This document shows positions 35,005-44,733 of a stretch of 64,000 nt of DNA, one piece after another; position 1 is the stretch's first letter; each line of letters starts with the position of its first letter. Position numbers and translations under genes: made by a program. Below the pieces are notes generated by a model. That model saw nothing but the letters and a program-made list of their open reading frames with translations, searched no databases and had not been told where the DNA came from. The stretch is from Mycolicibacterium frederiksbergense (GTDB lineage Bacteria > Actinomycetota > Actinomycetes > Mycobacteriales > Mycobacteriaceae): positions 2,852,001-2,916,000 of the forward strand of contig NZ_CP038799.1 of assembly GCF_012223425.1 (NCBI RefSeq). Direction: 5' to 3'.

Positions 35005-37375
35005 CGTCCAGCTGGGCCTGCAGGGCGGTGGTGAACACCGGCTCGGCAAAGTAGTTGCCCTGAGCCACGGTGCAGCCGTACCCGCGCAGCAGTTCGGCGG
35101 TCTCGGCATCTTCGACACCCTCGGCGACGCTGGTGATGCCCAGCGTGTGGGTCAGCTTGATCACCGAATGCACGATCGCGGCCGCCCTCGGGTTCGCCAG
35201 CATGGGCGCCACGAAGTTGCGGTCCAGTTTCAGCTCGTCGATCGGTAGATCGCGCAGGTAGCTCATGGTCGCGTAACCGCTGCCGAAATCGTCGATGGAG
35301 ACCCGGAACCCGGCCCTGCGGAGCCGCTCGATGACGTCACGGGCCTGGCGCGCGTCGGCCAGCAGGTAGTGCTCGGTGATCTCGATGGTCACCGCCTCCG
35401 GGGGCAGGCCGTGACCGGCAAGCACCGCGCCGATCCGCTCGGGCAGCGCCGCATCGTTGAACGACGGCGCGAACAGGTTGATGGCGACCGGCACCTCGCG
35501 GACCCCGGGCCGGTACCAGGCGGCGGCATCGCGGGCCGCCTGTTCCAGCACCAGATCCGTCACGGCGCCCATCAGGCCGTTACGCCGGATCAGCGGCAGG
35601 AACTGATGGGGTGTGAGCACACCGAGGTCGGGATGCGGCCACCGCACCAGCGCCTCGACACCGACGATGTCGCCGGTCGCCAACGAGATCTGCGGCTGGT
35701 AGGCCAGCCGTAGATCGCCGCCGTCGACCACCCGGCGCAACTCGCCGAGCAGCCGGATCTCCGAGATCGGCGGAAGACGGATCTGCCCGCTGTCCCCCCA
35801 GGCGGGCGCGGTGTCCACATCGCCGATCTGCATGCCGGGGACGAACACCTGGATGCCGCCCACGCCGGAACGCTTCGCCACATACATCGCCACATCGGCT
35901 CGCTTGAGCAGTTCCTCGGTGTTGATCGGCGGCTCCGAGTGACCCGGTGCGTCGACCAGGCCGATGCTGGGGTGGATGTAGACGTCCTCACCGTCGAGCT
36001 GGAACGCGTCATCGAAGGCGTGCATGACACGACCCGCGATCTGTTCGGGTGTTTCCGGACCGGCCTCGATGATGATCGCGAACTCGTCGCCACCGAGCCG
36101 GGCAACGGTGTGGCCCGGAGGAACGCTTCGTACCAGCCGGCCCGCGATCTCGCGCAGCAACTCATCCCCGCAGTGGTGCCCGAGATTGTCGTTGACCAGC
36201 TTGAAGTCGTCGAGGTCGAGCGACAGCACGGCCACCGGTCGCCCGTCGCGATGCTGCAGCTCGATGGCGTGATCGAGGCGGTCGGTGAACAACAGCCGGT
36301 TGGCGAGCCCGGTGAGCGGGTCGCGGAACGCATGCATCGCCACTTCGTCCAGCAGTTGCTGGTTCTCGAGCAAGACGGTGAGCTGGCGGATCAGTGCGGC
36401 GATCACCAGAATTGCCGAGCCCACCAGCACCGGCCGGATGCCGGCGTCGGGCCACAGGTGCGCGACGGCGGCGGCCACCGCGAACGGCATCGTCGCGTAC
36501 GGCAGCCACATGATGGTGGTCGGCATCAGCTGGCTTCCTGAAGTGGCCGAGCCCCGTTTCACGTCGGCCGACATCTTCGCCGCGGCCGCGATCATCAGCA
36601 GCCCGGTGACCTTGCTGATCATCGGAAAGCCACCGATCGAACGGTTGCCCTCCAGTTGCAGGTAGAGCGCGGCGACATCTCCCATCGCGATGGCGATGAT
36701 GCCCGCGGTGAAGACGCCGAGAATGTAGCGACGACCCGCCGGCACGGTGGTCAGCACCAGCACCGACAGGGTGACCATGGTCAACGCGGCGATCGGGTAG
36801 ATAGCGGTCAAGGCGGCGTCGATGGTGTCGAAACGATGGTCGTGGAACAGGCGGTGCAACACCGCCACCCAGACCAACAGGAACAGCGCCGAGGCGATCA
36901 CCGTGCCGTCGAGCAGCTGCCGGAAGACGGACAGCCTGTCGTTCGCGGCGCGCAGCATCCACACGGTGCCGACCGCCAGGGGGAGCGCGAGAAAGCCGAT
37001 ATCGGCCACGGAGGGGAACGACGGCTCGATCTGGAGGACTGTCGTGGAATAGAGCCACACCAGGCTGCCGGCGACCCAGCCCAGGCAGCCGAGGGCAATG
37101 GCGATCCATCCGATCCGGATTCTGCCCCGGCCGGCGCGGGCCGCGATGACGGCGCACGCACAGGACAGTCCGCTGAACGCAACGAAGCCGACCGAGCTGA
37201 CCACGGTCGTCACCTGCGTACCGCCCCAACCGGCGAGCAACCAGCAAACAAACACCAGGTAAACCGCCAAGCCGGCGGCGTAGCTGGGGTTCGCCCTGAT
37301 CATGCGCATTACATGCAGCTTAGAGTGGTTTTCGGGTGCCGAGGACACTAATTCAATCAGCGGGTCCAGCAACAT
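34967..37375 (-). CDS. Membrane GGDEF-EAL protein (c-di-GMP cyclase/phosphodiesterase)
   Basis: An approximately 802-residue protein. The first 335 residues hold about ten membrane spans. Then comes a GGDEF domain with intact RLGGDEFAII (GGDEF about 428-432; no RxxD inhibitory site upstream) and an EAL domain with VEALVRW (574-576), INLFAPSF, EITEHY, DDFGSGY, KLDRNFV and AEGVED all intact. Both synthesis and breakdown of c-di-GMP are therefore plausible. The membrane region is probably a sensor; it differs from the GAF-containing DcpA of M. smegmatis. The start is uncertain: ATG at 37375 used, TTG at 37399 and ATGs near 37312 possible. Confidence 0.9.
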   Translation of the reverse strand: MLLDPLIELVSSAPENHSKLHVMRMIRANPSYAAGLAVYLVFVCWLLAGWGGTQVTTVVSSVGFVAFSGLSCACAVIAARAGRGRIRIGWIAIALGCLGWVAGSLVWLYSTTVLQIEPSFPSVADIGFLALPLAVGTVWMLRAANDRLSVFRQLLDGTVIASALFLLVWVAVLHRLFHDHRFDTIDAALTAIYPIAALTMVTLSVLVLTTVPAGRRYILGVFTAGIIAIAMGDVAALYLQLEGNRSIGGFPMISKVTGLLMIAAAAKMSADVKRGSATSGSQLMPTTIMWLPYATMPFAVAAAVAHLWPDAGIRPVLVGSAILVIAALIRQLTVLLENQQLLDEVAMHAFRDPLTGLANRLLFTDRLDHAIELQHRDGRPVAVLSLDLDDFKLVNDNLGHHCGDELLREIAGRLVRSVPPGHTVARLGGDEFAIIIEAGPETPEQIAGRVMHAFDDAFQLDGEDVYIHPSIGLVDAPGHSEPPINTEELLKRADVAMYVAKRSGVGGIQVFVPGMQIGDVDTAPAWGDSGQIRLPPISEIRLLGELRRVVDGGDLRLAYQPQISLATGDIVGVEALVRWPHPDLGVLTPHQFLPLIRRNGLMGAVTDLVLEQAARDAAAWYRPGVREVPVAINLFAPSFNDAALPERIGAVLAGHGLPPEAVTIEITEHYLLADARQARDVIERLRRAGFRVSIDDFGSGYATMSYLRDLPIDELKLDRNFVAPMLANPRAAAIVHSVIKLTHTLGITSVAEGVEDAETAELLRGYGCTVAQGNYFAEPVFTTALQAQLDVTARRAAPPSAV

Positions 37376-37401
37376 CGTCGCGCTGCGATAACCTGCCAAG
37401 G

Positions 37402-37893
37402 ATGCGTCTTTTGCTGATATCCGACACCCACGTGCCGAATCGGGCGCGAGATCTGCCGTCCACGGTGTGGGATGCAGTCGAAGGCGCCGACGCGGTGCTT
37501 CATGCGGGTGACTGGATGGCGCCGGATCTGTTGGACCGGCTGCAGGACCGTACCCCGTTTCTGGTGGCGTGCTGGGGCAACAATGACGGGGACGAGCTGC
37601 GCGCCCGTCTGCCCGAGCGGGCGGACGCCAACTTGGGCGGGTTGCGGTTCACCGTCACTCACGAGGCGGGTGTATCGGCCGGGCGTGACGAACGGATGGC
37701 GCGGCTCTACCCGGACACCGATGTGCTGGTTTTCGGGCACAGCCACATCCCCTGGGACGCGACGGCGTCCACCGGTCTGCGGCTACTCAATCCGGGCTCA
37801 CCGACCGACCGGCGGCGCCAGCCGTTCTGCACCTATATGACCGCTTCGGTCGACGACGGCGTGCTCACCGACGTCACCCTGCATCGGATTTAG
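37402..37893 (+). CDS. YfcE/MJ0936-type metallophosphoesterase
   Basis: A 163-residue calcineurin-like phosphoesterase with LLISDTH (metal 1), LHAGDW, WGNND (catalytic His-Asn equivalent) and FGHSHIPWD (C-terminal metal ligands) in order. Homologues cleave phosphodiesters of small molecules; natural substrate unknown. It is divergent from the c-di-GMP gene, whose start lies within 30 bases. Confidence 0.9.
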   Translation: MRLLLISDTHVPNRARDLPSTVWDAVEGADAVLHAGDWMAPDLLDRLQDRTPFLVACWGNNDGDELRARLPERADANLGGLRFTVTHEAGVSAGRDERMARLYPDTDVLVFGHSHIPWDATASTGLRLLNPGSPTDRRRQPFCTYMTASVDDGVLTDVTLHRI

Positions 37894-37929
37894 CGGCGCC
37901 GGACCGCTCTGCGTGGCAGGGTCGTAGCC

Positions 37930-39807
37930 ATGGAGCAGAAGCCGCCCACCGCCACCATCACCGCTGCCAACCTCGCCCAACGCGACGGACTGCCGTTCGA
38001 GGACACCCGGGATTTCGAGGACGCAGACCGCGGCTTCCTCGGCGCGCTCGAGCCGTGCGTGGTCACCGCCGCGGACGGAAGGGTGGTGTGGGACAACGAC
38101 TCCTATGGGTTCCTGGCCGGTGACACGCCGGACAGCGTGCACCCGAGCCTGTGGCGGCAGTCCCAGCTGTGCGCCAAGCAGGGGGTCTACGAGGTGGTCC
38201 CCGGCATCTACCAGGTCCGCGGCCTGGACCTGTCCAATATCAGCTTCATCGAGGGCGACACCGGCGTCATCGTCATCGACCCACTGGTGTCCACCGAGAC
38301 CGCGGCGGCCGCACTGACGCTGTACCGGACGCACCGCGGTGACCGCCCCGTCGTGGCGGTGATCTACACCCACAGCCACGTCGATCACTTCGGCGGTGTG
38401 CTCGGCGTGACGTCCCAGGCGGATGTCGATGCCGGCAAGGTCGCGGTCATCGCGCCGGAGGGATTCACCGAGCACGCCGTCCAGGAGAACGTCTACGCCG
38501 GAACCGCGATGGCCCGCCGCGCCTCCTACATGTACGGGGCGGTGCTGGCCCGCGGCCCGCAGGGACAGGTCGGTTGTGGCCTGGGGCAGACGCCGTCCCT
38601 GGGTGAGGTGGCGCTGATCGTGCCCACCCTGGACATCACGCAGACCGGCCAGACACACACCGTGGACGGTGTCGAGATCGAGTTCCAGATGGCGCCCGGC
38701 ACCGAGGCCCCGGCCGAGATGCACTTCTATTTCCCGAAGTTCCGCGCGCTGTGCATGGCCGAGAACGCCACCCACAACCTGCACAACCTGCTGACGCTGC
38801 GCGGCGCGCTGGTGCGCGACCCGCACGGCTGGGCCGGGTACCTGACCGAGGCGATCGACGCCTTCTCCGACCGCACCGATGTGGTGTTCGCCTCGCACCA
38901 CTGGCCCACCTGGGGGCGGGACAACATCGTCGAGTACCTGTCGGTGCAGCGGGATCTGTACGCCTATCTGCACGACCAGACGCTGCGCCAGCTCAACCAG
39001 GGGTTCACCGGCATCGAGATCGCCGAAGCCTTCCAGATGCCGCCCGCACTCGAGAGGGCCTGGCACACGCACGGCTATTACGGGTCGGTCAGCCATAACG
39101 TCAAGGCCGTCTACCAGCGTTATATGGGCTGGTTCGACGGTAACCCCGGCCGGCTCTGGCAGCACCCGCCGCAAGCGCTGGGCCCGCGCTACGTGGCGGC
39201 GATCGGCGGTATCGACCGGGTGGTCGAGCTCGCCAAATCCGCCTTCGACGATGGTGACTACCGTTGGGCGGCAACGCTGCTCGACCATGCGATCTTCACC
39301 GACGAGAACCATCCGGGTGCCCGCGAGTTGTATGGCGACACGCTGGAGCAGCTGGCCTACGGCGCCGAGAACGCGGTGTGGCGCAACTTCTTCCTGTCCG
39401 GGGCCACCGAGCTTCGGGACGGAAATTTCGGCACCCCCACCCAGACGGCGTCCCCGTCGCTGATGAGTCAGCTGACGCCGGAACAGATTTTCGACATGCT
39501 GGCGATCAACATCAACGGGCCGCGCTCGTGGGATCTGGACCTCACGATCGACGTGACGTTCGTCGACCTCGGAGCCGATTACCGGCTGACGTTGCGCAAT
39601 GGCGTGCTGGTGCACCGCCAGGTTTCAGCCGATCCGGCCACGGCGACGGCGACCGTCACGTTCGCCACCAAACTGAGGCTGCTGGCCTTCGCCGCCGGTG
39701 ACCGTGAGTCGCCCGGGGTGGAGTTCACCGGTGACGCCGAGGCGTTGCCGACGCTGCTCGGCGCGCTGGACCGGCCCGACCCTGGTTTCGCGATCATCAC
39801 GCCCTAG
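37930..39807 (+). CDS. Alkyl sulfatase, metallo-beta-lactamase type (SdsA1/Rv3762c-like)
   Basis: A 625-residue enzyme that hydrolyses primary alkyl sulfates to alcohol and sulfate. The metallo-beta-lactamase domain has YTHSHVDHFGG (His148, His150, Asp152, His153) and a second metal cluster (GTEAPAEMHFYFP and MAENATHNLHNLLTLRG). A dimerisation region follows, then a C-terminal SCP2-like lipid-binding domain (about 500-625). Length matches the family. No signal peptide, unlike Pseudomonas SdsA1, so probably cytoplasmic. It matches Rv3762c in synteny. Confidence 0.93.
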   Translation: MEQKPPTATITAANLAQRDGLPFEDTRDFEDADRGFLGALEPCVVTAADGRVVWDNDSYGFLAGDTPDSVHPSLWRQSQLCAKQGVYEVVPGIYQVRGLDLSNISFIEGDTGVIVIDPLVSTETAAAALTLYRTHRGDRPVVAVIYTHSHVDHFGGVLGVTSQADVDAGKVAVIAPEGFTEHAVQENVYAGTAMARRASYMYGAVLARGPQGQVGCGLGQTPSLGEVALIVPTLDITQTGQTHTVDGVEIEFQMAPGTEAPAEMHFYFPKFRALCMAENATHNLHNLLTLRGALVRDPHGWAGYLTEAIDAFSDRTDVVFASHHWPTWGRDNIVEYLSVQRDLYAYLHDQTLRQLNQGFTGIEIAEAFQMPPALERAWHTHGYYGSVSHNVKAVYQRYMGWFDGNPGRLWQHPPQALGPRYVAAIGGIDRVVELAKSAFDDGDYRWAATLLDHAIFTDENHPGARELYGDTLEQLAYGAENAVWRNFFLSGATELRDGNFGTPTQTASPSLMSQLTPEQIFDMLAININGPRSWDLDLTIDVTFVDLGADYRLTLRNGVLVHRQVSADPATATATVTFATKLRLLAFAAGDRESPGVEFTGDAEALPTLLGALDRPDPGFAIITP

Positions 39808-39825
39808 TGGGGCGAGCGGAGCGAA

Positions 39826-40587
39826 CTAAGGCATACCGCCGTCGACGCGCAGGGTCGACCCGCTGGTGTAGCTCGACGCGTCGGAGGCGAGAAACAGTGC
39901 GGCTCCGATGATCTCGCGTGGGTTGCCGAGCCGTTTCAGCGCGAAGTGCTGCGCACCGGCCTGGGTCGCTTCGATATCCCACGCGTCGCTGATATCGGTC
40001 AGGAACGGCCCCGGCATCAGGGTGTTGACACGCACCGTCGGGCCGAAGGCCAACGCGAACCCCTCGGTCAGCGCATTGAGCCCGGCCTTGGAGGCGGCGT
40101 AGGGCAGGAAGGCGGGATCGGGTTTACGCGAGCCGCTGGTGCTGACATTGATGATCGAACCGCCACCGTCGGCGACCATGCGTTCCCCGACCAGCGCCGA
40201 AAGCCGGAACGGACCCTTGAAGTTCAGGTTCATCACGGAGTCGAAGAGCTTCTCGGACACCGATGTCAGTGAATCGTAGAGCGGCGACATGCCCGCGTTG
40301 TTGATCAGCACGTCGACCTTGCCGAACCGCTCGTAGGACGCCTCGACGAGCCCGTCGAGCTGGTCCCAGCGCCCGATGTGCACCGCATAGGGGAAAGCGG
40401 CCCGGCCGGTCGCCGCGGTGATCTCCTCGGCGGTGGCGACACACGACTCGTACTTGCGGCTGGCGATGATCACATCGGCGCCGCACCCGGCCATCGCGAA
40501 GGCCATCTCGCGGCCCAGCCCACGGCTGCCACCGGTGATCAGCACCACCCGGTCGGTCAGGTCGAACAGTGTGTCGGCATAGCCCAT
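39826..40587 (-). CDS. Short-chain dehydrogenase/reductase
   Basis: A 253-residue classical SDR: TGGSRGLG NAD(P) loop near residue 18, NNAG, NVSTSGS with catalytic Ser, YAASK with Tyr/Lys, and a PGPFLTDI loop. Substrate unknown; similar enzymes act on 3-hydroxyacyl or gluconate substrates. ATG at 40587 has AGGAG six bases upstream; the adjacent ATG at 40590 is also possible. The stop of the upstream peptidase gene overlaps this start. Confidence 0.9.
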   Translation of the reverse strand: MGYADTLFDLTDRVVLITGGSRGLGREMAFAMAGCGADVIIASRKYESCVATAEEITAATGRAAFPYAVHIGRWDQLDGLVEASYERFGKVDVLINNAGMSPLYDSLTSVSEKLFDSVMNLNFKGPFRLSALVGERMVADGGGSIINVSTSGSRKPDPAFLPYAASKAGLNALTEGFALAFGPTVRVNTLMPGPFLTDISDAWDIEATQAGAQHFALKRLGNPREIIGAALFLASDASSYTSGSTLRVDGGMP

Positions 40588-41651
40588 CATCGGCTCCTGG
40601 CGGTATCGCGGACGACCTTGTGCACGAATCCCAGCTTGTCCACCACCGGCTGCGGAATGTCGAAGGGGTACAACGGATTCTTGCCCATGGCCGTGTTCAC
40701 CCGGTTGAAGAACAGCGACATCCACTTCCAGTCGAACAACATCCGTTCGATGGGCTCGTCGTCGTAGCACTCCAGCGCCACGATGTCGCGTGGCGCGTTG
40801 AATCGCACCCGGTCGGCGTGCAACACCATGCCCGCTTCCCTGGCGGTGTCCATGGTGTCGGCGATGTGCAGGTAGTGCGCGAAGCACTCCGCGAAGTCCT
40901 CCCACGGATGCATGGTGGCGTACTCGGAGATGAAGGTCGCCTCCCAGCCCTGCGGGGCACCCACGTTGTAGTGCCGGTCGATCGCCTCGCGGTAGCCGGC
41001 CCGCTCGTCACCGAACAGCCGGCGACACTCGTCGAGATAGATGTCTGCGCCGCAGCCTTTTTCGACGAGCACGTTCTGGTAGTAGTGGCCCACTTCATGG
41101 CGGAAATGACCGAGCATGGTGCGGTACGGCTCACCGAGGCGCACCCGCAGCGACTCCCGGTAGTCGTCCAGGGATTCGACCAGGTCGATGGTGATCACCC
41201 CGTTGGCGTGACCGATGATCACCTTCTCGCCGGTGCTGTGGCTGGACAGCAGATCGAAGGCCAGGCCGCCGTCACGGTGCCAGTACGGCTCGATCGGCAA
41301 GCCGATGTCCGCTAGCTGGAACACCAGTCGGCGCAGGGCCAGCGTGGTCGGTATCAGCTTCTCCCGCGCCAGGGTGTCGTCGGCGTCGGGTTCGTGGCGG
41401 ATCAGCGAACCGGCCAGGCACCGTCCGCGCGGGCCCGCCTCTTGCTCCTCGCGGGCCAGCCAGTTGCAGCTCAGCGTCTGGTACTGGGTGCAGCGGATCC
41501 ACCTGACGCCGTCGTAGATCGCCGCGCCGTCACCGAGTGCCAGCATGCTGAGCGACGGCAGATGCAGGCCCACCGCGGTCCCGCAGCTGGCACAGTGATC
41601 GGCCTCGAACGCCATGAAGCTGTCGCACACCGGGCAGGCGAAGGCACGCAC
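40587..41651 (-). CDS. Zinc-binding metallopeptidase-like protein (COG4307/DUF2248)
   Basis: A 354-residue protein beginning with a zinc ribbon (FACPVCDSFMAFEADHCASCG) followed by a zincin-like domain with HFRHEVGHYYQ (HExxH) and an acidic segment DFAECFAHYLHI that may supply the third ligand. Peptidase activity is presumed from motif. I chose GTG at 41651 because family members start at the zinc ribbon and because the ATG at 41693 would overlap the divergent phosphatase gene. Confidence 0.8.
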   Translation of the reverse strand: MRAFACPVCDSFMAFEADHCASCGTAVGLHLPSLSMLALGDGAAIYDGVRWIRCTQYQTLSCNWLAREEQEAGPRGRCLAGSLIRHEPDADDTLAREKLIPTTLALRRLVFQLADIGLPIEPYWHRDGGLAFDLLSSHSTGEKVIIGHANGVITIDLVESLDDYRESLRVRLGEPYRTMLGHFRHEVGHYYQNVLVEKGCGADIYLDECRRLFGDERAGYREAIDRHYNVGAPQGWEATFISEYATMHPWEDFAECFAHYLHIADTMDTAREAGMVLHADRVRFNAPRDIVALECYDDEPIERMLFDWKWMSLFFNRVNTAMGKNPLYPFDIPQPVVDKLGFVHKVVRDTARSR

Positions 41652-41669
41652 GAGACCTATGGTGTCACG

Positions 41670-42269
41670 GTGCAACTTCTTCTGGTCCGACATGCGCTGC
41701 CGCTGCGGAGTGAACCCGGCGAGGGGTCCGATCCGCACCTGTCCGAGGAGGGGCTGGCCCAGGCCGCCCGGCTACCCGACGCGCTGTCCCGTTTCCCGAT
41801 CACCCGGCTGGTGAGCAGTCCGCAGCGCCGGGCACAGCAGACCGCACAGCCCGTCGCCGACGCGCTCGGGCTGCCCGTCGACGTCGACGAACGGCTTGCC
41901 GAGTACGACTACGGACTGTCGCACTACACACCGATCGAGGAGATCTCCAAAGAAGACCTGCAGCGACTCATCGACGGGCATCTGCCCGGTGACGTGGATC
42001 CTGTCGCCTTCCAGGCCAGGATCTGGGCGGGCATCGACGACATCGTGGCGGCGGCCGGCCACGATGACACCGTGGCGGTGTTCAGCCACGGCGGTGTGAT
42101 CAACGCGGTGGTGCACCGGGTGATGAAGACGGCGCGGCTGCTGTGCGTCCAGGTCGACTACGTGGGCGTCACCCGGGTGTTGTCCTCTCGCGGTGGCCGG
42201 CTCTCGGTGGCCTCGGTCAATGGCACCGAACACGTATGGGACCTGCTGCCGCGGAACCAGCAATGGTAG
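41670..42269 (+). CDS. Histidine phosphatase family protein
   Basis: A 199-residue branch-1 histidine phosphatase/phosphoglycerate-mutase-like protein: LLLVRHALPL has the catalytic RH but with Ala in place of the usual Gly (RHA), SSPQRRAQQTAQPV supplies the second Arg, and FSHGGVINAVV holds the second His. Substrate unknown. GTG start at 41670; the open frame upstream is antisense to the zinc peptidase. Ten bases separate it from the next gene. Confidence 0.85.
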   Translation: MQLLLVRHALPLRSEPGEGSDPHLSEEGLAQAARLPDALSRFPITRLVSSPQRRAQQTAQPVADALGLPVDVDERLAEYDYGLSHYTPIEEISKEDLQRLIDGHLPGDVDPVAFQARIWAGIDDIVAAAGHDDTVAVFSHGGVINAVVHRVMKTARLLCVQVDYVGVTRVLSSRGGRLSVASVNGTEHVWDLLPRNQQW

Positions 42270-42278
42270 AAAAGCCCG

Positions 42279-43292
42279 GTGAACTCTCTGGCCGGCCTTG
42301 ATCTCGACGCCCTGGACGCCCACCTGCGTGCGGAAGGTATCGCCCGCACCGGCGAATTGCGCAGCGAGCTGATCTCCGGTGGCCGCTCCAATCTGACCTT
42401 CCGGGTGTTCGACGATGCGTCGAAGTGGGTGCTGCGCCGGCCGCCGCTGCACGGTCTGACCCCGTCGGCGCACGATATGGCCCGCGAGTACAAGGTGGTC
42501 GCCGCACTCGCCGACACCCCGGTGCCGGTGGCCCGCGCGGTGACCATGCGCAACGACGACTCCGTGCTGGGAGCGCCGTTCCAGATGGTGGAGAACGTCG
42601 AGGGCAACGTGGTGCGCAGTGCCGACGAACTCGCGGCGCTCGGCGACGCCGCCGTCGTCGAGGGTTGCGTCGACTCGCTGATCACGGTGCTCGCCGACCT
42701 GCACGCCGTCGATCCGGTGGCCGTCGGGCTCGGTGACTTCGGCAAGGCCGACGGCTACCTGGAACGCCAGGTGCGCCGCTGGGGTTCGCAGTGGGATCAT
42801 GTGCGGCTGCCCGACGATACCCGCGACGCCGATGTGAAGAAGCTGCATTCGGTTCTGTCGGAACGGATCCCGGCCAGCCCACGGGCCTCCATCGTGCACG
42901 GCGACTACCGCATCGACAACACCATCCTGGACGCCCAGGATCCGACGGTGGTACGCGCGGTGCTGGATTGGGAGTTGTCCACCCTCGGTGACCCGCTCTC
43001 GGATGCGGCGTTGATGTGCGTCTACCGCAACCCGAACTTCGACGATGTGCTCGGCATGCGGGCGGCCTGGACCTCAGAGCTGTTGCCGCCCGCCGATGAG
43101 CTGGCCCAGCGCTACGCGGTCGCCAGTGGCCAGGAATTGCAGAACTGGGATTTCTACATGGCCCTGGCCTATTTCAAGCTGGCCATCATCGCCGCGGGGA
43201 TCGACTTCCGCGGACGCGAGGGCGGCGACGCCCCCGCGGCGGTCGGTGAGGCCGTGGCCCCGCTGATCGCCGAGGGGCTCAGGCTCGTCTAG
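42279..43292 (+). CDS. Phosphotransferase-family protein (ACAD10-N/Rv3761c-like)
   Basis: A 337-residue kinase-fold protein of the APH/ACAD10 branch: SGGRSNLTFRVFDDASKWVLRRPP is the ATP-binding N-lobe, VHGDYRIDN (HGDxxxxN) the catalytic loop, and LDWELSTLGDPLSD the metal-binding motif. Homologues near acyl-CoA dehydrogenases are thought to phosphorylate hydroxyacyl-CoA. The M. tuberculosis counterpart is labelled FadE36, though it is not a dehydrogenase. It probably shares a transcript with the histidine phosphatase. Confidence 0.86.
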   Translation: MNSLAGLDLDALDAHLRAEGIARTGELRSELISGGRSNLTFRVFDDASKWVLRRPPLHGLTPSAHDMAREYKVVAALADTPVPVARAVTMRNDDSVLGAPFQMVENVEGNVVRSADELAALGDAAVVEGCVDSLITVLADLHAVDPVAVGLGDFGKADGYLERQVRRWGSQWDHVRLPDDTRDADVKKLHSVLSERIPASPRASIVHGDYRIDNTILDAQDPTVVRAVLDWELSTLGDPLSDAALMCVYRNPNFDDVLGMRAAWTSELLPPADELAQRYAVASGQELQNWDFYMALAYFKLAIIAAGIDFRGREGGDAPAAVGEAVAPLIAEGLRLV

Positions 43293-43660
43293 AAGGTCCG
43301 GCGGGCCGCCTTCAGATTCTTCCGGGCCGCCAGCCGCAGTTGCACGATGCGGGCCGCACCGACCATCACCGCGAGCAGCCCGCCGCCCACCGCGGCCAGC
43401 AGTAGCGCCACACCCAATGGCAGTGTCCAGTTCCAGCCCAGGAAGTGGAAGGTGCCCGGGTCGGTGTTCTGCGCTATGAAGATCAGCAGGACGATCAGGA
43501 TCAGGAATCCGGCGATCAGTGAGGTCCAGAGCGCTGCCGCCCTGGTGAACTTGACCGCGTCCTCCGGTGGAGGCGGGGGCGGTTCCGCTGCGCCCAGAGG
43601 TTCGTAAGGTTGCTCCGGATCAGCGGGCAACGCGTGCGGGTCGGTCGTCATGGCATTCAT
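43289..43660 (-). CDS. LapA-domain membrane protein (Rv3760-like)
   Basis: A 123-residue protein with a Pro-rich cytoplasmic N terminus and two spans: ALWTSLIAGFLILIVLLIFI followed by AQNTDPGTFHFLGWNWTLPLG, and then a second span. This N-T-D-P-x-x-F-x-F-x pattern between two spans is that of the LapA/DUF1049 family. A basic tail follows. The role here is unknown. ATG at 43660 or 43651. It ends against the convergent phosphotransferase gene. Confidence 0.78.
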   Translation of the reverse strand: MNAMTTDPHALPADPEQPYEPLGAAEPPPPPPEDAVKFTRAAALWTSLIAGFLILIVLLIFIAQNTDPGTFHFLGWNWTLPLGVALLLAAVGGGLLAVMVGAARIVQLRLAARKNLKAARRTF

Positions 43661-43784
43661 CTTGCCCGTTCACACACGATTTCAAACCATCTCACGGTGA
43701 GTTAAAGCCCGGCATGTCCCGGCCGGGCCCGTTACTGTCGAGAAGATTGCCACGCATCGACGCACCAATGGCCGAGGGGACGGT

Positions 43785-44726
43785 ATGCGCCGCATCCGTA
43801 AGTTCATCGTCTTGTGTACCGCTGTGCTCACCCTGTCGGTTGCCGGTTGTGGCAGTTCGAATCCGCTCGGTGGAGGTGAGATCTCCGGCGACCTGAAGAC
43901 GATCGCCGTCGGCTCCGCGGACTTCACCGAATCGAAGATCATCGCCGAGATCTACGCCCAGGCCTTGGAGGCCAACGACTTCACCATCAAGCGGCAGTTC
44001 GGTATCGGCAGCCGGGAGACCTATATCCCTGCCGTGCAGGATCATTCCATCGACCTGATCCCTGAGTACACCGGCAACCTGCTGCAGTACTTCGATCCAG
44101 AGGCGACCGCCACCACGTCCGATGCCGTGCTGCTGGCTCTGCTGAAGGCGCTGCCCGGCGACCTGTCGATCCTGTATCCGTCACCGGCCGAGGACAAGGA
44201 CACCCTCGCGGTGTCGGAGAACATCGCGCAGGAGTGGAATCTGACGTCCATCGCCGATCTGGCCGAGCGCTCACCGGAGGTCAAAGTCGGTGGGCCATCG
44301 GAGTTTCAGACCCGCGTCACCGGGCTGGTGGGCCTCAAGCAGAAATACGGACTCGATATTGCACCCGCCAACTTCGTGGCGATCAGCGACGGCGGCGGGC
44401 CGGCGACCGTGCAGGCCCTGACCGGCGGCACCGTCACCGCCGCCAACATCTTCAGCACATCGCCGGCCATCGAGAAGAACAATCTGGTGGTGCTCGAAGA
44501 TCCCGAGAGCGTGTTCCTGGCGGCCAATGTGGTGCCACTGGTCGCCTCGCAGAAGATGTCGAACGATCTCAAATCCGTGCTCGACGCCGTCAGCGCCAAG
44601 CTGACCACCGAAGCGCTGATCGAGCTGAACACGTCGGTCGAGGGCAACGAGGGTGTCGACCCCGACGAAGCGGCCGCAAAATGGATCAGCGACAACGGTT
44701 TCGACCAACCACTGCCGGGTAAGTGA
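43785..44726 (+). CDS. proX: Osmoprotectant ABC transporter substrate-binding lipoprotein ProX
   Basis: A 313-residue lipoprotein with lipobox SVAGC (Cys about 22) and a glycine-betaine/choline-binding domain of the OpuC type (IAVGSADFTESKIIAEIY, GIGSRETYIPAV, LIPEYTGNLLQYF). It binds compatible solutes outside the membrane. First gene of proXVWZ with order and sequence as Rv3759c-Rv3756c. Confidence 0.92.
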   Translation: MRRIRKFIVLCTAVLTLSVAGCGSSNPLGGGEISGDLKTIAVGSADFTESKIIAEIYAQALEANDFTIKRQFGIGSRETYIPAVQDHSIDLIPEYTGNLLQYFDPEATATTSDAVLLALLKALPGDLSILYPSPAEDKDTLAVSENIAQEWNLTSIADLAERSPEVKVGGPSEFQTRVTGLVGLKQKYGLDIAPANFVAISDGGGPATVQALTGGTVTAANIFSTSPAIEKNNLVVLEDPESVFLAANVVPLVASQKMSNDLKSVLDAVSAKLTTEALIELNTSVEGNEGVDPDEAAAKWISDNGFDQPLPGK

Positions 44727-44733
44727 GAACGCG

